From Rutpela maculata (lineage: Eukaryota; Arthropoda; Insecta; Coleoptera; Cerambycidae): DNA of 64,000 nucleotides. The translations under genes were made by a program, and so were the position numbers. The stretch is taken from the NCBI GenBank assembly GCA_936432065.2, contig OW386285.2, positions 99,701,869 to 99,765,868 on the forward strand, in the 5' to 3' direction. Of this stretch, positions 19,896-30,573 are shown one piece after another (the stretch's first letter is position 1; every line of letters starts with the position of its first letter). Under the pieces are notes generated by a model. That model ran no database searches, was not told the origin of the DNA, and saw nothing but the letters and a program-made list of their open reading frames with translations.

Positions 19896-22698
19896 TGTTG
19901 CAGTCAGATTTTCCCATAGAAATAAGTGTTAAACAAATACATTATTTATGGCAATTTATTTAGCTTAATTCCTTCGACAATTTTTGTTATGGTATATTTT
20001 TACGCAAGAAAAAAAGGATATATTTGTAACCTATTTCTAATTTGTTATGAAAACTATGGACGTAACTTTGTATAGCATTTATTATCACTGAGTAGTATGT
20101 TTTACTGGTAGTATTCCACAAAAGTAAGAAATGCTTATTAATTTTCGATTTTTCCATGCTTCTTGGCGTGTTAGGTTCGGTAAAAATTCCTTTGGTTTGG
20201 CCTTTGCAGTTATCTGAAAATGTAGAAAAACGATATAAAAATTAGTGAGCCTTATGTAAATATTGTATATTGAGTAGGTTTAGTTAGTAATTTAGTAGTG
20301 AGTATAAGTCTTTAAGGGCACCTCTTTGTGTATGTTTGTTATATTTTTACTTACCTTTTTCCATAGCTCGTTAGTTTGAAATAGTTTACTCCGGATTTTG
20401 TATGTGGTTTAACTCATGTCTTAGGGCTTATATGCTGGCAATGTGAGGTTCAGTAGTTGTCTTTGTTGGCACAGAATATCGTCCTAACTTATTTGTCTTC
20501 TGGAGGCATCAAATCATTCCTACAAATCTAGGGTTAGAATTTACAATTATTCAAATAAAACAACAAAGCTTTCCTACCTTTAATGCCTTCCACACAGATA
20601 AATTATCATCTTTTCTGTGGATTCAGATCACTGTAATCGTGCATTTAACATATGTAGCATTGGAAATACGTAAAATATTCTCTAGACCGTGTTTGTTTAC
20701 TTGCCGGCCGGTCGGCTGTCAACTGCACGAAATCGTATGATGGCAGCTAGACATACGTACCTGGTTGTGTTTTGGGGACGATATAATTTTTCTGTAAATA
20801 ATTGTTAGAAATTATAGTAACTGGCTATGGACATTTATAATCGATATTTGGCTAAGTTTAGTGGGTAATACGAATTTTTGATAGTTTAATAAAATATATT
20901 TACGGCTATCGGCATGAAGCCATCTATCGTGTAATAGCGGAATTTTCGTCCGCTCAGACCTACGTTCCTCGGCATTATTATCGCAATTTTAACGTTATTT
21001 GTTCATAATTAATTAGTTGAAGATTTTTAGTTATCATACAACTTCCTTGTGGGTACTTCTCAAGTCGCTTTTTAATTTTTCGAGTTGTTGCAAAGTTTTT
21101 CATAATCTCAGTAGAACGACCTCTATTAGGTTACCAGGGAATACTTGGGTAGGGTAGTTTTTTTGAATATTTCCGGGTAGATACTCGCCATTCTAAAGTT
21201 CGGCTTGACGGTGAGAAGAGGCAAATTGATCTGCGATCATCCATTAAGGGATATATTCTTCTACCGTTTTAAAAGTGATTTTCAACCTGTTTTATGGTGC
21301 TTTGTGATATATTGTTAATAGTCCAGTGAAAATCGCTCCAATTTTGGGATAAAATTGCCAACTTTATAAATACCACGTTCTTCGACGAATTTTCGAAGAT
21401 TTTTGGTTTCTATTGAGGAAAGGAAAACCCTTTGGGAAAAGGTAACGTTTCTTTGTATATTAGTACTTATAGTCGGGTAATCTAGGAAAAATATTCTGTG
21501 TGTTAGTGTCCAATCACGCTGGTATTTTCGGCAAATGCCTTACTATTTGTGGTTTCTTTAGGTTTTTTTTTTATGGGACGTAATTTGGGAAATTCCCCCT
21601 CCTGGTGCTACATCTGCCTGCTGTCGCCTAGTCTGTGTTTTCCGCCCAGCCAGCCAACCTTTATGTGGTGGAGTTGCTGTCATTAATCCACTGAAGTTCT
21701 GGACCAGCCCAGTCAGCTGCAGGGAGACGATAGCTACGACGTGACACGCAAATTTTACACACAGTTTTGTTTTTTTCTGATATCTTTTTCTTAATTTTAA
21801 GTGGGTGGGGTTACCATATTTCCTTCATAGAAAGAAATTCGCGATCCGATAGTTTAGTGTATATAGCGGGTTAATTTTTTTTTTTTATTGAAATATATTG
21901 GGTATTTTTTTTTATTTCACGCTGATACCTATTAGTTTTTTTTGTATCTCATTCTGAGATTATAAATCAAACTCAGGTTGTTTTCTTAGAGACACAAACA
22001 GAGGTCTAGTGTACATATAGTTTTTAAAATTTTTATATATGTTATATATCTTGTTACCATAATGATTTATACTTAGGTACCACTCTATTGATTATAAATG
22101 ATATAGTACTACTGATTATATCCACTAGTATATCTGCTGTGAGCCGCGCGATATAGATCTATATCCGGGACGAAAACCAGCCCCGTGAAGGGGGTATGTG
22201 ATTTTAAATATCTTTCTCTATAAATTGGAAAGCGTATGTGCTCCATGATCCTTAAAGTAAATCATTACTTAGTCAATTTGCTATTTTACTTCATTCTCTT
22301 GTTATTTTTATTAAATAAACTAAGGTATAATTTGAAGCATAATTTTTTTTATTTGTATTTTTTGTGTGTGTGTGCTACGACACCTCTGCTAACCGAATTA
22401 AATAGTATATCACCATTTCGGGGTTTTTAGGGTGGTTACTCATTGATACTTGGCGAACCTTTTACCATCACAGGTTATCGGTGACTCTCTGGTGTAAACC
22501 TCGTGGCGCCCATTTTTTTTTTTATCAATATTTTATATACCCAGCCCGTCTCCAACTGTAGCTGGCGGCCACCAGAGAAGGTCACAAAAGAGGGTTAATC
22601 GCTATTGTTTTTTTTTATATATATATTTCCCTAACTTAAAATTTTTTTTTGAGGTTAATTTTTTTTTTGTTTTGTCATTGACGCTAGGCGGCGCTACA
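19896..22698 (+). repeat. 5' LTR (about 2.8 kb)
   Basis: It starts TGTTGCAGTCAG and ends GCGCTACA, so it has the usual TG...CA ends. The end was set by the primer-binding site that starts five bases later. Only the first 1236 bases recur in the 3' LTR. A 29-base segment near 20181 is absent from the 3' copy. TATA-like tracts occur in the distal third but I cannot place the start site. No coding content is supported. Confidence 0.8.
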
Positions 22699-22702
22699 TT
22701 TT

Positions 22703-22720
22703 TGGCGCCCAACGTGGGGC
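22703..22720 (+). promoter_or_regulatory. Primer-binding site, tRNA-Lys1,2 type
   Basis: TGGCGCCCAACGTGGGGC is the standard 18-base complement of the tRNA-Lys1,2 3' end and starts minus-strand DNA synthesis. It sits four bases after the 5' LTR. Confidence 0.9.
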
Positions 22721-22937
22721 GATTCATGTTTTTTTTGGTATCTGTAAAAGTTTACGAGGAAATTGAAATATTTTGAAATTTTTTTTTTTTCCAAAAATTT
22801 TTTTTTGGACTTTAATTTTTTTTTTAATTTTTGGATATACTTCCATTTATTGTTGTTTGCTTGTGTGACTATTTTTCCCAACTTGAAATTGATATTTTGA
22901 TTATTATACACTTAGGAAATATATTTATAATATAAAA

Positions 22938-24279
22938 ATGGCTCGAAAAATTGTTATAAATAAATTAGATAAGGATGAACTGGCTTATGAACTTACAGTA
23001 CGTGGTATTAGTACAGGTAATGTTGATGAAATGCGTAGTCGATTATCGATGGCGTTTCAAATGGAGAAAGGTGGGGATAGTTTAAGGTACCCCAAATATC
23101 CTTTCACTTTTGAGGAAGATTATAATGCAGTAAAAGAAAAATTGGATGGACTTATAACAGTGATATCTAATTTTGATCAGCCACGGAAAAGTGGAGAGTC
23201 GTTGAAGATTCAGACGAAGCTTGCTCATATATTAGGTCGTCTTGATAATATGGTTACTGAAGATGTTGAAGAGATGAAGAAAAAGTCTGACCTACTAGCT
23301 CTTACATTGTCGTTGATGGATAAGTTTATTGGAATTCTCGATGCACATGATGAGAAAAATCAAGATATACCACCTGTCGTAGGAATTTTGGAAAGAAATC
23401 TGGAAGGTAACACCTTTAATGATGGTATTGGAAATGTGTCAAGGTCATCTGCTGTGGACGAACTTGTTCGACCGAGCACAAGTGGCTCTGTCAAATCCAT
23501 CCCCCCCAAATAAATGGAATATAAAGTTTAGTGGCAATTTGAAAGAAATGTCATTGAGCGCATTTTTGGAGCAGATTGAAGAACTTCGAGTAGCTCGTCA
23601 TGTTTCAAAAGATACACTACTGGATTCTGGTATCGACTTATTTTCCGGAAAGGCACTATCATTTTATCAGGATATTCGAAGACATGTCAATAGTTGGGAG
23701 GATTTAATGGAAGAATTTAAACTGGAATTTAGGAGAGGAAGGCATGACGAAGATTTACTGAAGGAGATAGAAAAGAGGACCCAAGCAAAGGATGAATCGA
23801 TTGGAATATATTTGGCCATCATGAATAGTTACTTCAATCGGTTAACCTATCCAATATCAGAGAAAGCGAAGCTTGCTATTCTTTTAAGAAATATTCGACC
23901 TTCACTTCAACAAGGAATTGGTTTACGCGAAGTATCATCCATTGTGGAACTTCGTGCACTTTGTAGAAAGCTGGGTGAGAGGAATGAAAATATAGAAAAT
24001 TTCCACGAACCTCCACCTCGGCGCGCAGGTACTCTGGAACCAGATTTGGCTTATGTTGAAGACGTCACAGAGAAGGTAAACACCATGGATTTAGGAAAAC
24101 CGCAGGCTAGTGGAAAAGTCAAAGAAATAATTTGCTTCAGGTGTCACAAGCCAGGTCACAGAGCTATTGGTTGTACATCACCTAAGAAAATACATTGTTT
24201 TCGATGTAAGAAGGAAGGATATACTATAAGGACTTGTCCCGATTGTTCTACTTTGGGAAACGCGCAGCGACGCTCTTAG
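22938..24279 (+). pseudogene. gag: gag polyprotein, one frameshift
   Basis: Starts at an ATG in a good context (AAAATGG). The N-terminus has a SAP-like helix pair (DELAYELTVRGISTG). The frame breaks at a run of seven C at 23501-23507; one base too many closes it at 23513, and it resumes in the frame open from 23419 to 24279. The second part has a capsid-like helical region (FYQDIRRHVNSWEDLMEEF, RLTYPISEKAKLAILLRNI) and two zinc knuckles. The first is CX2CX4HX4C (CFRCHKPGHRAIGC). The second has Tyr in place of His (codon TAT at 24220-24222), which should weaken zinc binding. The gene ends inside pol. Confidence 0.88.
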
Positions 24280-27200
24280 GAGGCCGAGCCAATAGCGTTG
24301 CAACTGGGATCTCGGCTAATCGTATATTTCCGGTGTTAGATTTCATATTGGACCATGCTAAGGACGATGAAAGACCTTACCTTAAGGTTGATATATTGGG
24401 CACTGAATTGTTAGGTTTGTTGGACTCCGGAGCTACATGCACAATTTTGGGAAGTGATGGTTGGAATCTGGTAGGAAGACTAGGGATTTCTATTGATTCT
24501 AATAATAAGACAGTGGTTACAGTAGCCAATGGGGAGACATGTACCAGTATTGGGAAGTGTACCCTGCCAATGCGGGTAAGAGATAGGGTAGTAGTTTTGG
24601 ATGTAGTCGTTATCCCCGAGCTACCGAAGACACTTATCTTAGGTCAAGATTTTTGGTGTAGAATGGGAATTGTACCAGATTTACGTTCCAATGAGTGGCA
24701 TTTTTCTGCGAATCAAGAAATTTTGTCAGTCCAACAAGTCAGAAGTCAGACAGTTTTAAGTAACCTTGAAAAAAATCGTCTACAAGCTGTGATTGACCGA
24801 AATGTGGAATTGATGGGTAAATCCCTGGGATGCACAAATATGACTGAACACGTGATAATCACAAAATCAGAACCAATTAAGCAAAGGTATTACAGAGTCT
24901 CTCCAGTAATACAGAAATATATAGACAAAGAACTGGATGATATGCTTCAGCAAGGAATTGTGGAAGAATCTAATAGTCCTTGGGCTTCGCCAATTGTGAT
25001 GGTTAAAAAGAAGGATAATACTTTTAGGTTTTGTGTTGATTATCGCAAGCTCAATGCTGTGACCGAGCGCGATAGTTATCCATTGCCAAAAATAGCAGAC
25101 ATCTTGGACAAACTTAGGAACGCAGTTTATTTGTCTAGCTTAGACATAAAATCTGCATACCATCAGGTCCCTGTGGCAGAAACGTCCAGACCTTACACAG
25201 CATTTACTGTCCCTAACAGAGGTCTTTTCCAATTTCGTCGAATGCCCTTCGGCTTACATAATGCTCCAGCAAGATGGCAGAGGCTAATAGATCGTGTCTT
25301 AGGATCGAAACTGGAACCTTATGTATTTGTGTATCTCGATGACGTGGTTATAGTGACAGAAACTTTTGAAAAGCATTTGGAAGTCATTGACGAAGTTTTT
25401 AGGAGATTAAGGGAAGCCAACCTAACCATTAGTTTGGAGAAATGTCAATTTTGTAGGCCAGAGATGAAATATCTTGGATATGTGGTGGATAGGAATGGGC
25501 TACATGTTGATCCCGACAAAATTCGTGCAATGTTGGAATTACCGGCACCGAAGAATGTTAGTGAAGTTCGTCGAATAGTGGGGACATTTTCTTGGTATCG
25601 GCGTTTTGTGCCTGAGTTTTCAACAGTTATTGCCCCTATTAACCAGTTATTAAGAAAATCCAGGAAATTCGAGTGGTCAGCAGAGTGTGAAAATGCCTTT
25701 CAGCGAATTAAACAGTGTTTGGTGGAGGCGCCGGTGTTGAGCTGTCCTGATTATACTCTGCCGTTCGTTGTAGAGACTGACGCGTCAGGATATGGCGTCG
25801 GGGCCGTCCTCTTGCAGCCCCACAAAGATGGCGATCGTGTAATATGTTTTCTGAGTAGGTCACTATCAAAACAAGAAAGAAATTACTCAGTGGTGGAAAG
25901 AGAACTTTTGTCTTTATTGTATGCAGTCGAAAAATTACGTCCGTATTTGGAAGGTGTGCCATTCACGGTGGTCACAGATCATTATTCTCTAAAATGGCTT
26001 CATAACTTAAAGGACCCGAGTGGGCGACTTGCAAGATGGGCGGTAAGGCTTCAACAATATGATTATACGGTAGTACATAGGAAAGGCAAGGACCACATTG
26101 TACCTGATACCTTATCCAGAGCTGTTCCTATTGTGGATTCTATGAAAATTGTAGAAGATGACGATCAAATCAAACCAATCTCGGACAAGTGGTACATGAA
26201 GATGATGAAAAATGTTCAAATATTCCCTTTGAGATTCAGGAATTGGAGAGTATCAGATGACAAACTCTATAAGTATGTCAAGCAGGATTACCCAGAGTTG
26301 GCTAATGGTGCAGATTTTTGGAAGTTGGTTATACCGAAAAGTGATAGAGTAAGTTTTATAGCCTCAGCACATAATCCTCCAAGAAGTGGACATATAGGCG
26401 TTTATAAAACGTACTCGAGGCTAACGGAGAAATATTACTGGCCGAAAATGAGATGTGATGTTGCCAACTACATCAGGAAGTGTTTGGTGTGTGCGGCTCA
26501 TAAGCCAAGTAATAAACCACCGGCAGACAGGATGGTACCACATCAAAAGGTAGATCGTCCTTGGGAAATGATATCCGTCGACATAATGGGACCACTTCCA
26601 CGTTCAAAGAAGGGGAATTCGTTTATTTTAGTAGTTACTGATTATCTTAGTAAATTTGCCTTGGTGTTTGCTTTGAAAACAGCTACAACAGAAAATATTG
26701 TGAAGAGAATTAGGGAAGATGTATTTTTAATTTTTGGAGTTGCTAGGAAGATTATTTGTGACAATGGACCACAATTTAGGAGTAAGAAATTTACTGATTT
26801 CTCAAAAGAATTTAAGTTTGATTGTAAATATAATGCTAATTATCATCCTCGTGCAAACCCCACGGAAAGAACTAATGGTACTCTTAAGATAATGTTGTCG
26901 ATATATGTAAAGGAGAACCATCGAACTTGGGATATAAATTTACCTGAGCTTGCGTGTGCTCTGCGTACTGCGAAACACGAAACTACTCGGTTGACTCCGT
27001 ATTTTGTGAATTTTGGTCGAAATATGATGTTGTCTGGGGACGACTATAGAACTGAGTCACTACCAGAAGTAGAAGACGGAAATCAGACAACTGAAGCTAC
27101 GAAGAATTTAACGTTTAAGAAAATGTTTGAGGATGTTCGTAAGCGTTTGGAAGTAGCAGGAGAAAGAAGTTGCGCTACATATAATTTGCGAAAACGGTAT

Positions 27201-27422
27201 GAACAATATAAACCTGGTGAATTGGTGTGGAAAAGAAATTACACTCTCTCCAATGCTGCTAATTATTATTCTGCAAAGCTAGCACCGAAGTATATCGGAC
27301 CATACTATATTCATGAAAAAGTTTCTCCATGGACGTACACGTTAAGGGATCGTGACAACAAAGTCCTCAAGGGAACTTGGCATATTAAAGATCTAAAAAG
27401 TGCGCCTTCGGGTGAAAATTAA
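24234..27422 (+). CDS. pol: pol polyprotein: protease, reverse transcriptase, RNase H, integrase
   Basis: An open frame of 1062 codons. Residues count from 24234, but synthesis probably begins by frameshift near 24258. Aspartic protease DSGA is at 64-67. Reverse transcriptase has FRFCVDYRKLN, SLDIKSAYHQV and FGLHNAP, with the YLDD catalytic box at 367-370. RNase H starts near ETDASGYG (Asp 516) and includes the downstream TDHYSLKW. The integrase zinc finger has His 713 and 720 and Cys 750 and 753. The catalytic triad is Asp 783, Asp 843 and Glu 878, with 34 residues between the last two. The C-terminus has a GPY-type module (KYIGPYYI). No chromodomain or envelope follows. It looks intact; family is Ty3/gypsy, clade not assigned. 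Confidence 0.95.
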   Translation: MSRLFYFGKRAATLLGGRANSVATGISANRIFPVLDFILDHAKDDERPYLKVDILGTELLGLLDSGATCTILGSDGWNLVGRLGISIDSNNKTVVTVANGETCTSIGKCTLPMRVRDRVVVLDVVVIPELPKTLILGQDFWCRMGIVPDLRSNEWHFSANQEILSVQQVRSQTVLSNLEKNRLQAVIDRNVELMGKSLGCTNMTEHVIITKSEPIKQRYYRVSPVIQKYIDKELDDMLQQGIVEESNSPWASPIVMVKKKDNTFRFCVDYRKLNAVTERDSYPLPKIADILDKLRNAVYLSSLDIKSAYHQVPVAETSRPYTAFTVPNRGLFQFRRMPFGLHNAPARWQRLIDRVLGSKLEPYVFVYLDDVVIVTETFEKHLEVIDEVFRRLREANLTISLEKCQFCRPEMKYLGYVVDRNGLHVDPDKIRAMLELPAPKNVSEVRRIVGTFSWYRRFVPEFSTVIAPINQLLRKSRKFEWSAECENAFQRIKQCLVEAPVLSCPDYTLPFVVETDASGYGVGAVLLQPHKDGDRVICFLSRSLSKQERNYSVVERELLSLLYAVEKLRPYLEGVPFTVVTDHYSLKWLHNLKDPSGRLARWAVRLQQYDYTVVHRKGKDHIVPDTLSRAVPIVDSMKIVEDDDQIKPISDKWYMKMMKNVQIFPLRFRNWRVSDDKLYKYVKQDYPELANGADFWKLVIPKSDRVSFIASAHNPPRSGHIGVYKTYSRLTEKYYWPKMRCDVANYIRKCLVCAAHKPSNKPPADRMVPHQKVDRPWEMISVDIMGPLPRSKKGNSFILVVTDYLSKFALVFALKTATTENIVKRIREDVFLIFGVARKIICDNGPQFRSKKFTDFSKEFKFDCKYNANYHPRANPTERTNGTLKIMLSIYVKENHRTWDINLPELACALRTAKHETTRLTPYFVNFGRNMMLSGDDYRTESLPEVEDGNQTTEATKNLTFKKMFEDVRKRLEVAGERSCATYNLRKRYEQYKPGELVWKRNYTLSNAANYYSAKLAPKYIGPYYIHEKVSPWTYTLRDRDNKVLKGTWHIKDLKSAPSGEN
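24255..24261 (+). promoter_or_regulatory. Candidate -1 ribosomal frameshift heptamer GGGAAAC
   Basis: In the gag frame the bases read G GGA AAC, the X XXY YYZ pattern, and a one-base backward slip leads into the pol frame. It lies in the gag-pol overlap, 16 bases before the gag stop. A possible stem, GCCGAG (24283-24288) with CTCGGC (24311-24316), lies downstream, though the spacer is longer than the usual 5-9 bases. Confidence 0.75.
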
Positions 27423-27444
27423 CCGAAATCGGTTAATTTTCTTC

Positions 27445-27459
27445 AAGAAAGGGGGGAAT
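27445..27459 (+). promoter_or_regulatory. Polypurine tract
   Basis: AAGAAAGGGGGGAAT lies directly before the 3' LTR and would prime plus-strand DNA synthesis. Confidence 0.9.
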
Positions 27460-28666
27460 TGTTGCAGTCAGATTTTCCCATAGAAATAAGTGTTAAACAA
27501 ATACATTATTTATGGCAATTTATTTAGCTTAATTCCTTCGACAATTTTTGTTATGGTATATTTTTACGCAAGAAAAAAAGGATATATTTGTAACCTATTT
27601 CTAATTTGTTATGAAAACTATGGACGTAACTTTGTATAGCATTTATTATCACTGAGTAGTATGTTTTACTGGTAGTATTCCACAAAAGTAAGAAATGCTT
27701 ATTAATTTTCGATTTTTCCATGCTTCTTGGCGTGTTAGGTTCGGTTATCTGAAAATGTAGAAAAACGATATAAAAATTAGTGAGCCTTATGTAAATATTG
27801 TATATTGAGTAGGTTTAGTTAGTAATTTAGTAGTGAGTATAAGTCTTTAAGGGCACCTCTTTGTGTATGTTTGTTATATTTTTACTTACCTTTTTCCATA
27901 GCTCGTTAGTTTGAAATAGTTTACTCCGGATTTTGTATGTGGTTTAACTCATGTCTTAGGGCTTATATGCTGGCAATGTGAGGTTCAGTAGTTGTCTTTG
28001 TTGGCACAGAATATCGTCCTAACTTATTTGTCTTCTGGAGGCATCAAATCATTCCTACAAATCTAGGGTTAGAATTTACAATTATTCAAATAAAACAACA
28101 AAGCTTTCCTACCTTTAATGCCTTCCACACAGATAAATTATCATCTTTTCTGTGGATTCAGATCACTGTAATCGTGCATTTAACATATGTAGCATTGGAA
28201 ATACGTAAAATATTCTCTAGACCGTGTTTGTTTACTTGCCGGCCGGTCGGCTGTCAACTGCACGAAATCGTATGATGGCAGCTAGACATACGTACCTGGT
28301 TGTGTTTTGGGGACGATATAATTTTTCTGTAAATAATTGTTAGAAATTATAGTAACTGGCTATGGACATTTATAATCGATATTTGGCTAAGTTTAGTGGG
28401 TAATACGAATTTTTGATAGTTTAATAAAATATATTTACGGCTATCGGCATGAAGCCATCTATCGTGTAATAGCGGAATTTTCGTCCGCTCAGACCTACGT
28501 TCCTCGGCATTATTATCGCAATTTTAACGTTATTTGTTCATGATTAATTAGTTGAAGATTTTTAGTTATCATACAACTTCCTTGTGGGTACTTCTCAAGT
28601 CGCTTTTTAATTTTTCGAGTTGTTGCAAAGTTTTTCATAATCTCAGTAGAACGACCTCTATTAGGT
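27460..28666 (+). repeat. 3' LTR, truncated
   Basis: Nearly identical to 19896-21131 apart from a 29-base gap. It stops at TTAGGT, where LINE endonuclease sequence begins. About 1.57 kb present in the 5' LTR is missing, including the TG...CA end. Confidence 0.85.
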
Positions 28667-28943
28667 GGCCAAATATATCAGTTAAAATACATATCTGGTA
28701 TAAATGTATATCTCTTATTTTCCAGGTTTCAGTGAGGATCATACAAGAGAAAAAATCAGAAAATTGCGAAATATACACCTGAAATTCGTCAAAATGCTTA
28801 TTAACACTTCTAATATTACTATGAAATAAAGAAAAAGATGTTTTTAAATTTGTTTTATAAAAAGTTTCATTAAAATCTCCTATATCGTTAATTTCATGTG
28901 TAATTATTGGTTCATTTTTGAAATCTCTTATATAAGGATCCAT
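28667..28943 (-). pseudogene. LINE 1 ORF2 start: endonuclease N-terminus
   Basis: On the minus strand the frame opens at an ATG at 28943 and reads FSLFHSNIRSVNKHFDEF, then SCMILTETWKIRDIHLYQI. These are the conserved first motifs (Asn, then Glu of LTETW) of APE-type endonucleases. The protein continues at 19895 with LNQNDGVLIYIK beyond the gypsy insertion, losing at most a few residues. A T-rich, non-coding stretch lies upstream to 29200. Confidence 0.85.
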
Positions 28944-29203
28944 TTCGATTTAAGTCTTTTATTTATTTAATTTCCCATTCGCAACAATAAATAAAAATGA
29001 AAAATGTATTGTGTTTAACATATAAAAAGTGTATATAAAGTGATAAAAAGTTGTCAAACTAAATCAAAAGTGTATAGATAAGCAACTACTAATAATAATA
29101 CAAATCTCAACATACAGAGTGTGCGAATAAATTGTTAAAATAAGTAGGTAATGACTTAATACAAAAAATATATTAGAATACATAAATTAAAGCAAATATA
29201 AAA

Positions 29204-29677
29204 ACCGCTGCCCAAGGAATCACTACTTCCACATCCAGATTCTCTATCCAAGTCACTCACAACGAAAATACTTTGTATGTGAAAATAATTGTTTATGGAA
29301 CTTTAATAATATAATATTTGAAATCCTCTACCCCAAAAACCCATAAAACGATACCCCACATCGGTAGTGGGGTGGGGGGTGATGATAGGGGGCGATAGTG
29401 GGGGGTGGATGAAGTAAAAAAATATTTTGAGGTTTCTGGTTCCTGTACATACACTAAATCACATTTTTTTTTCATCCCCTTTAATAAGGGGGTGGGGGTG
29501 GTAATGGGGGTGGCTAATGCCAAAAATTTTTTTGAGACCTTAGCTTCTCTTGTATATACTAAATACCAATTTTATGAACTCTTACGTGCTTGATTGACCT
29601 ATTTACCCCAAATTTACCCCAATTTACCCCCCAACCCAATTTTTTTGTCGTTACTATACTTCCACTGGACGTGGAAG
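29204..29677 (+). repeat. Repeat R, copy 2
   Basis: Same ends as copy 1 with TAAAA at 29199-29203 and 29678-29682. Shorter, since the CAGACAGAC half is missing. The frames at 29293-29523 and 29405-29593 are shadows within it. Confidence 0.85.
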
Positions 29678-29682
29678 TAAAA

Positions 29683-30024
29683 TGAAGTAGGACTTTTGAT
29701 GTCATTGTTTATTCGAGTAGGCCTCACCTCCACTTTTTTGGGTGGGTTATTCACATTTCCTAATTTTCTTTTTTTGGAATCATTTACTTCGTCAGTCTCG
29801 AATACTTCTTCTTTATTCCCCTTTACTGCCTTATCTTCCTTTTGGTTTGATATTGGTGTTGGTGGAGCACTATTACTTCGTCTTATTTCTTCTGAATCCT
29901 TTTCTGTTTTCTCTTCTCCCATTTCTAGATATATATTTTCTTCCGTATCTGAATCCTCTTCTTCTGCGGCTAGCACTTGTGTGGTATATTCTTGTCCGTT
30001 TATGATAAGTTTTTTATTTAATTA
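29683..30024 (-). pseudogene. Charged protein fragment between two R copies, possibly LINE 1 ORF1
   Basis: The minus-strand frame reads INGQEYTTQVLAAEEEDSDT, then a Glu/Lys-rich stretch with APPTPISNQKED and NDSKKRKLGNVNNPPKKVEV. It is cut at both ends by inverted R copies. Its position upstream of the LINE endonuclease and same strand would fit the end of an ORF1, but I do not recognise the domain. The KKRK stretch could be a nuclear signal. The plus-strand frames here are shadows. Confidence 0.4.
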
Positions 30025-30511
30025 CTTCCACATCCAGTGGAAGTATAGTAACGACAAAAAATTTTTAAAAAATTTTTATTGTTCAGATAGGCTTAGAATG
30101 TCACGAAACGTCCAGATTTTAAGTTTGAGCGAAAAAAAATTTTCTGTCTGTCGGTCTGTCTGTAACTTTTTTTGTGCGCACGATTACTCTGGAACCGTTT
30201 GAGATATTGACTTGAAATTTGGTACACATATGTACTTTAACGAGATCTAGAACCAGATTATATTTTCATCTTGTTCCGTCGAAGGGTTGGGGGTAAATTG
30301 GGGTAAATTTGGGGAAAATAGGTAAATCAAGCAGGTAAGAGTCCATAAAATTGGTATTTAGTATATACAAGAGAAGCTGAGGTCTCAAACAAAATTTTGG
30401 CATTAGCCACCCCCATTACCACCCCCACCCCATTATTAAAGGGGATGAAAAAAAACTGTGATTTACGGTGTGTACAAGAACCTCGAAATGTTTTTTTACT
30501 TCATCCACCCC
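30025..30511 (-). repeat. Repeat R, copy 3 (truncated)
   Basis: Starts at CTTCCACATCCAGTGGAAG and runs on the minus strand, but lacks the CAGCGG end. It stops in the CATCCACCCCC block, where the A2 right arm resumes. It faces copy 2, so the two make an inverted pair around the fragment between them. Confidence 0.8.
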
Positions 30512-30573
30512 CAAATACAGTTTTTCGTTAAGAGGTAGCATTACCTAGATTCTCAAATTTTTTTGCTCATTTA

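Larger units (their letters stand above)
19896..28666 (+). mobile_element. Ty3/gypsy LTR retrotransposon inserted in LINE 1 endonuclease
   Basis: The order is 5' LTR, tRNA primer site, gag, pol (protease, RT, RNase H, integrase), polypurine tract and a truncated 3' LTR. There is no envelope gene. It lies opposite in strand to the LINE and cuts its endonuclease between 28667 and 19895. The two LTRs share about 1.2 kb, and I noticed only one 29-base indel and one substitution, so the insertion is young relative to its surroundings. No target duplication can be found because the right end is lost. Confidence 0.92.

Noticed and set aside
21131..21160. End of the 5' LTR at 21131, where similarity to the 3' copy stops
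   Set aside because: No primer site or CA end lies there, while a full tRNA-Lys1,2 site and TACA end occur at 22698-22720.
23495..23515. Programmed frameshift within gag at the C run
   Set aside because: No gypsy element is known to me to use a shift between the N-terminal part and capsid; a homopolymer length change is simpler.
25708..25962. Minus-strand frame inside pol
   Set aside because: A shadow of the RNase H coding sequence.
29696..30202. Plus-strand frame of 168 codons
   Set aside because: It is opposite the Glu/Lys-rich minus-strand fragment and runs into repeat R; the hydrophobic look comes from the complement.
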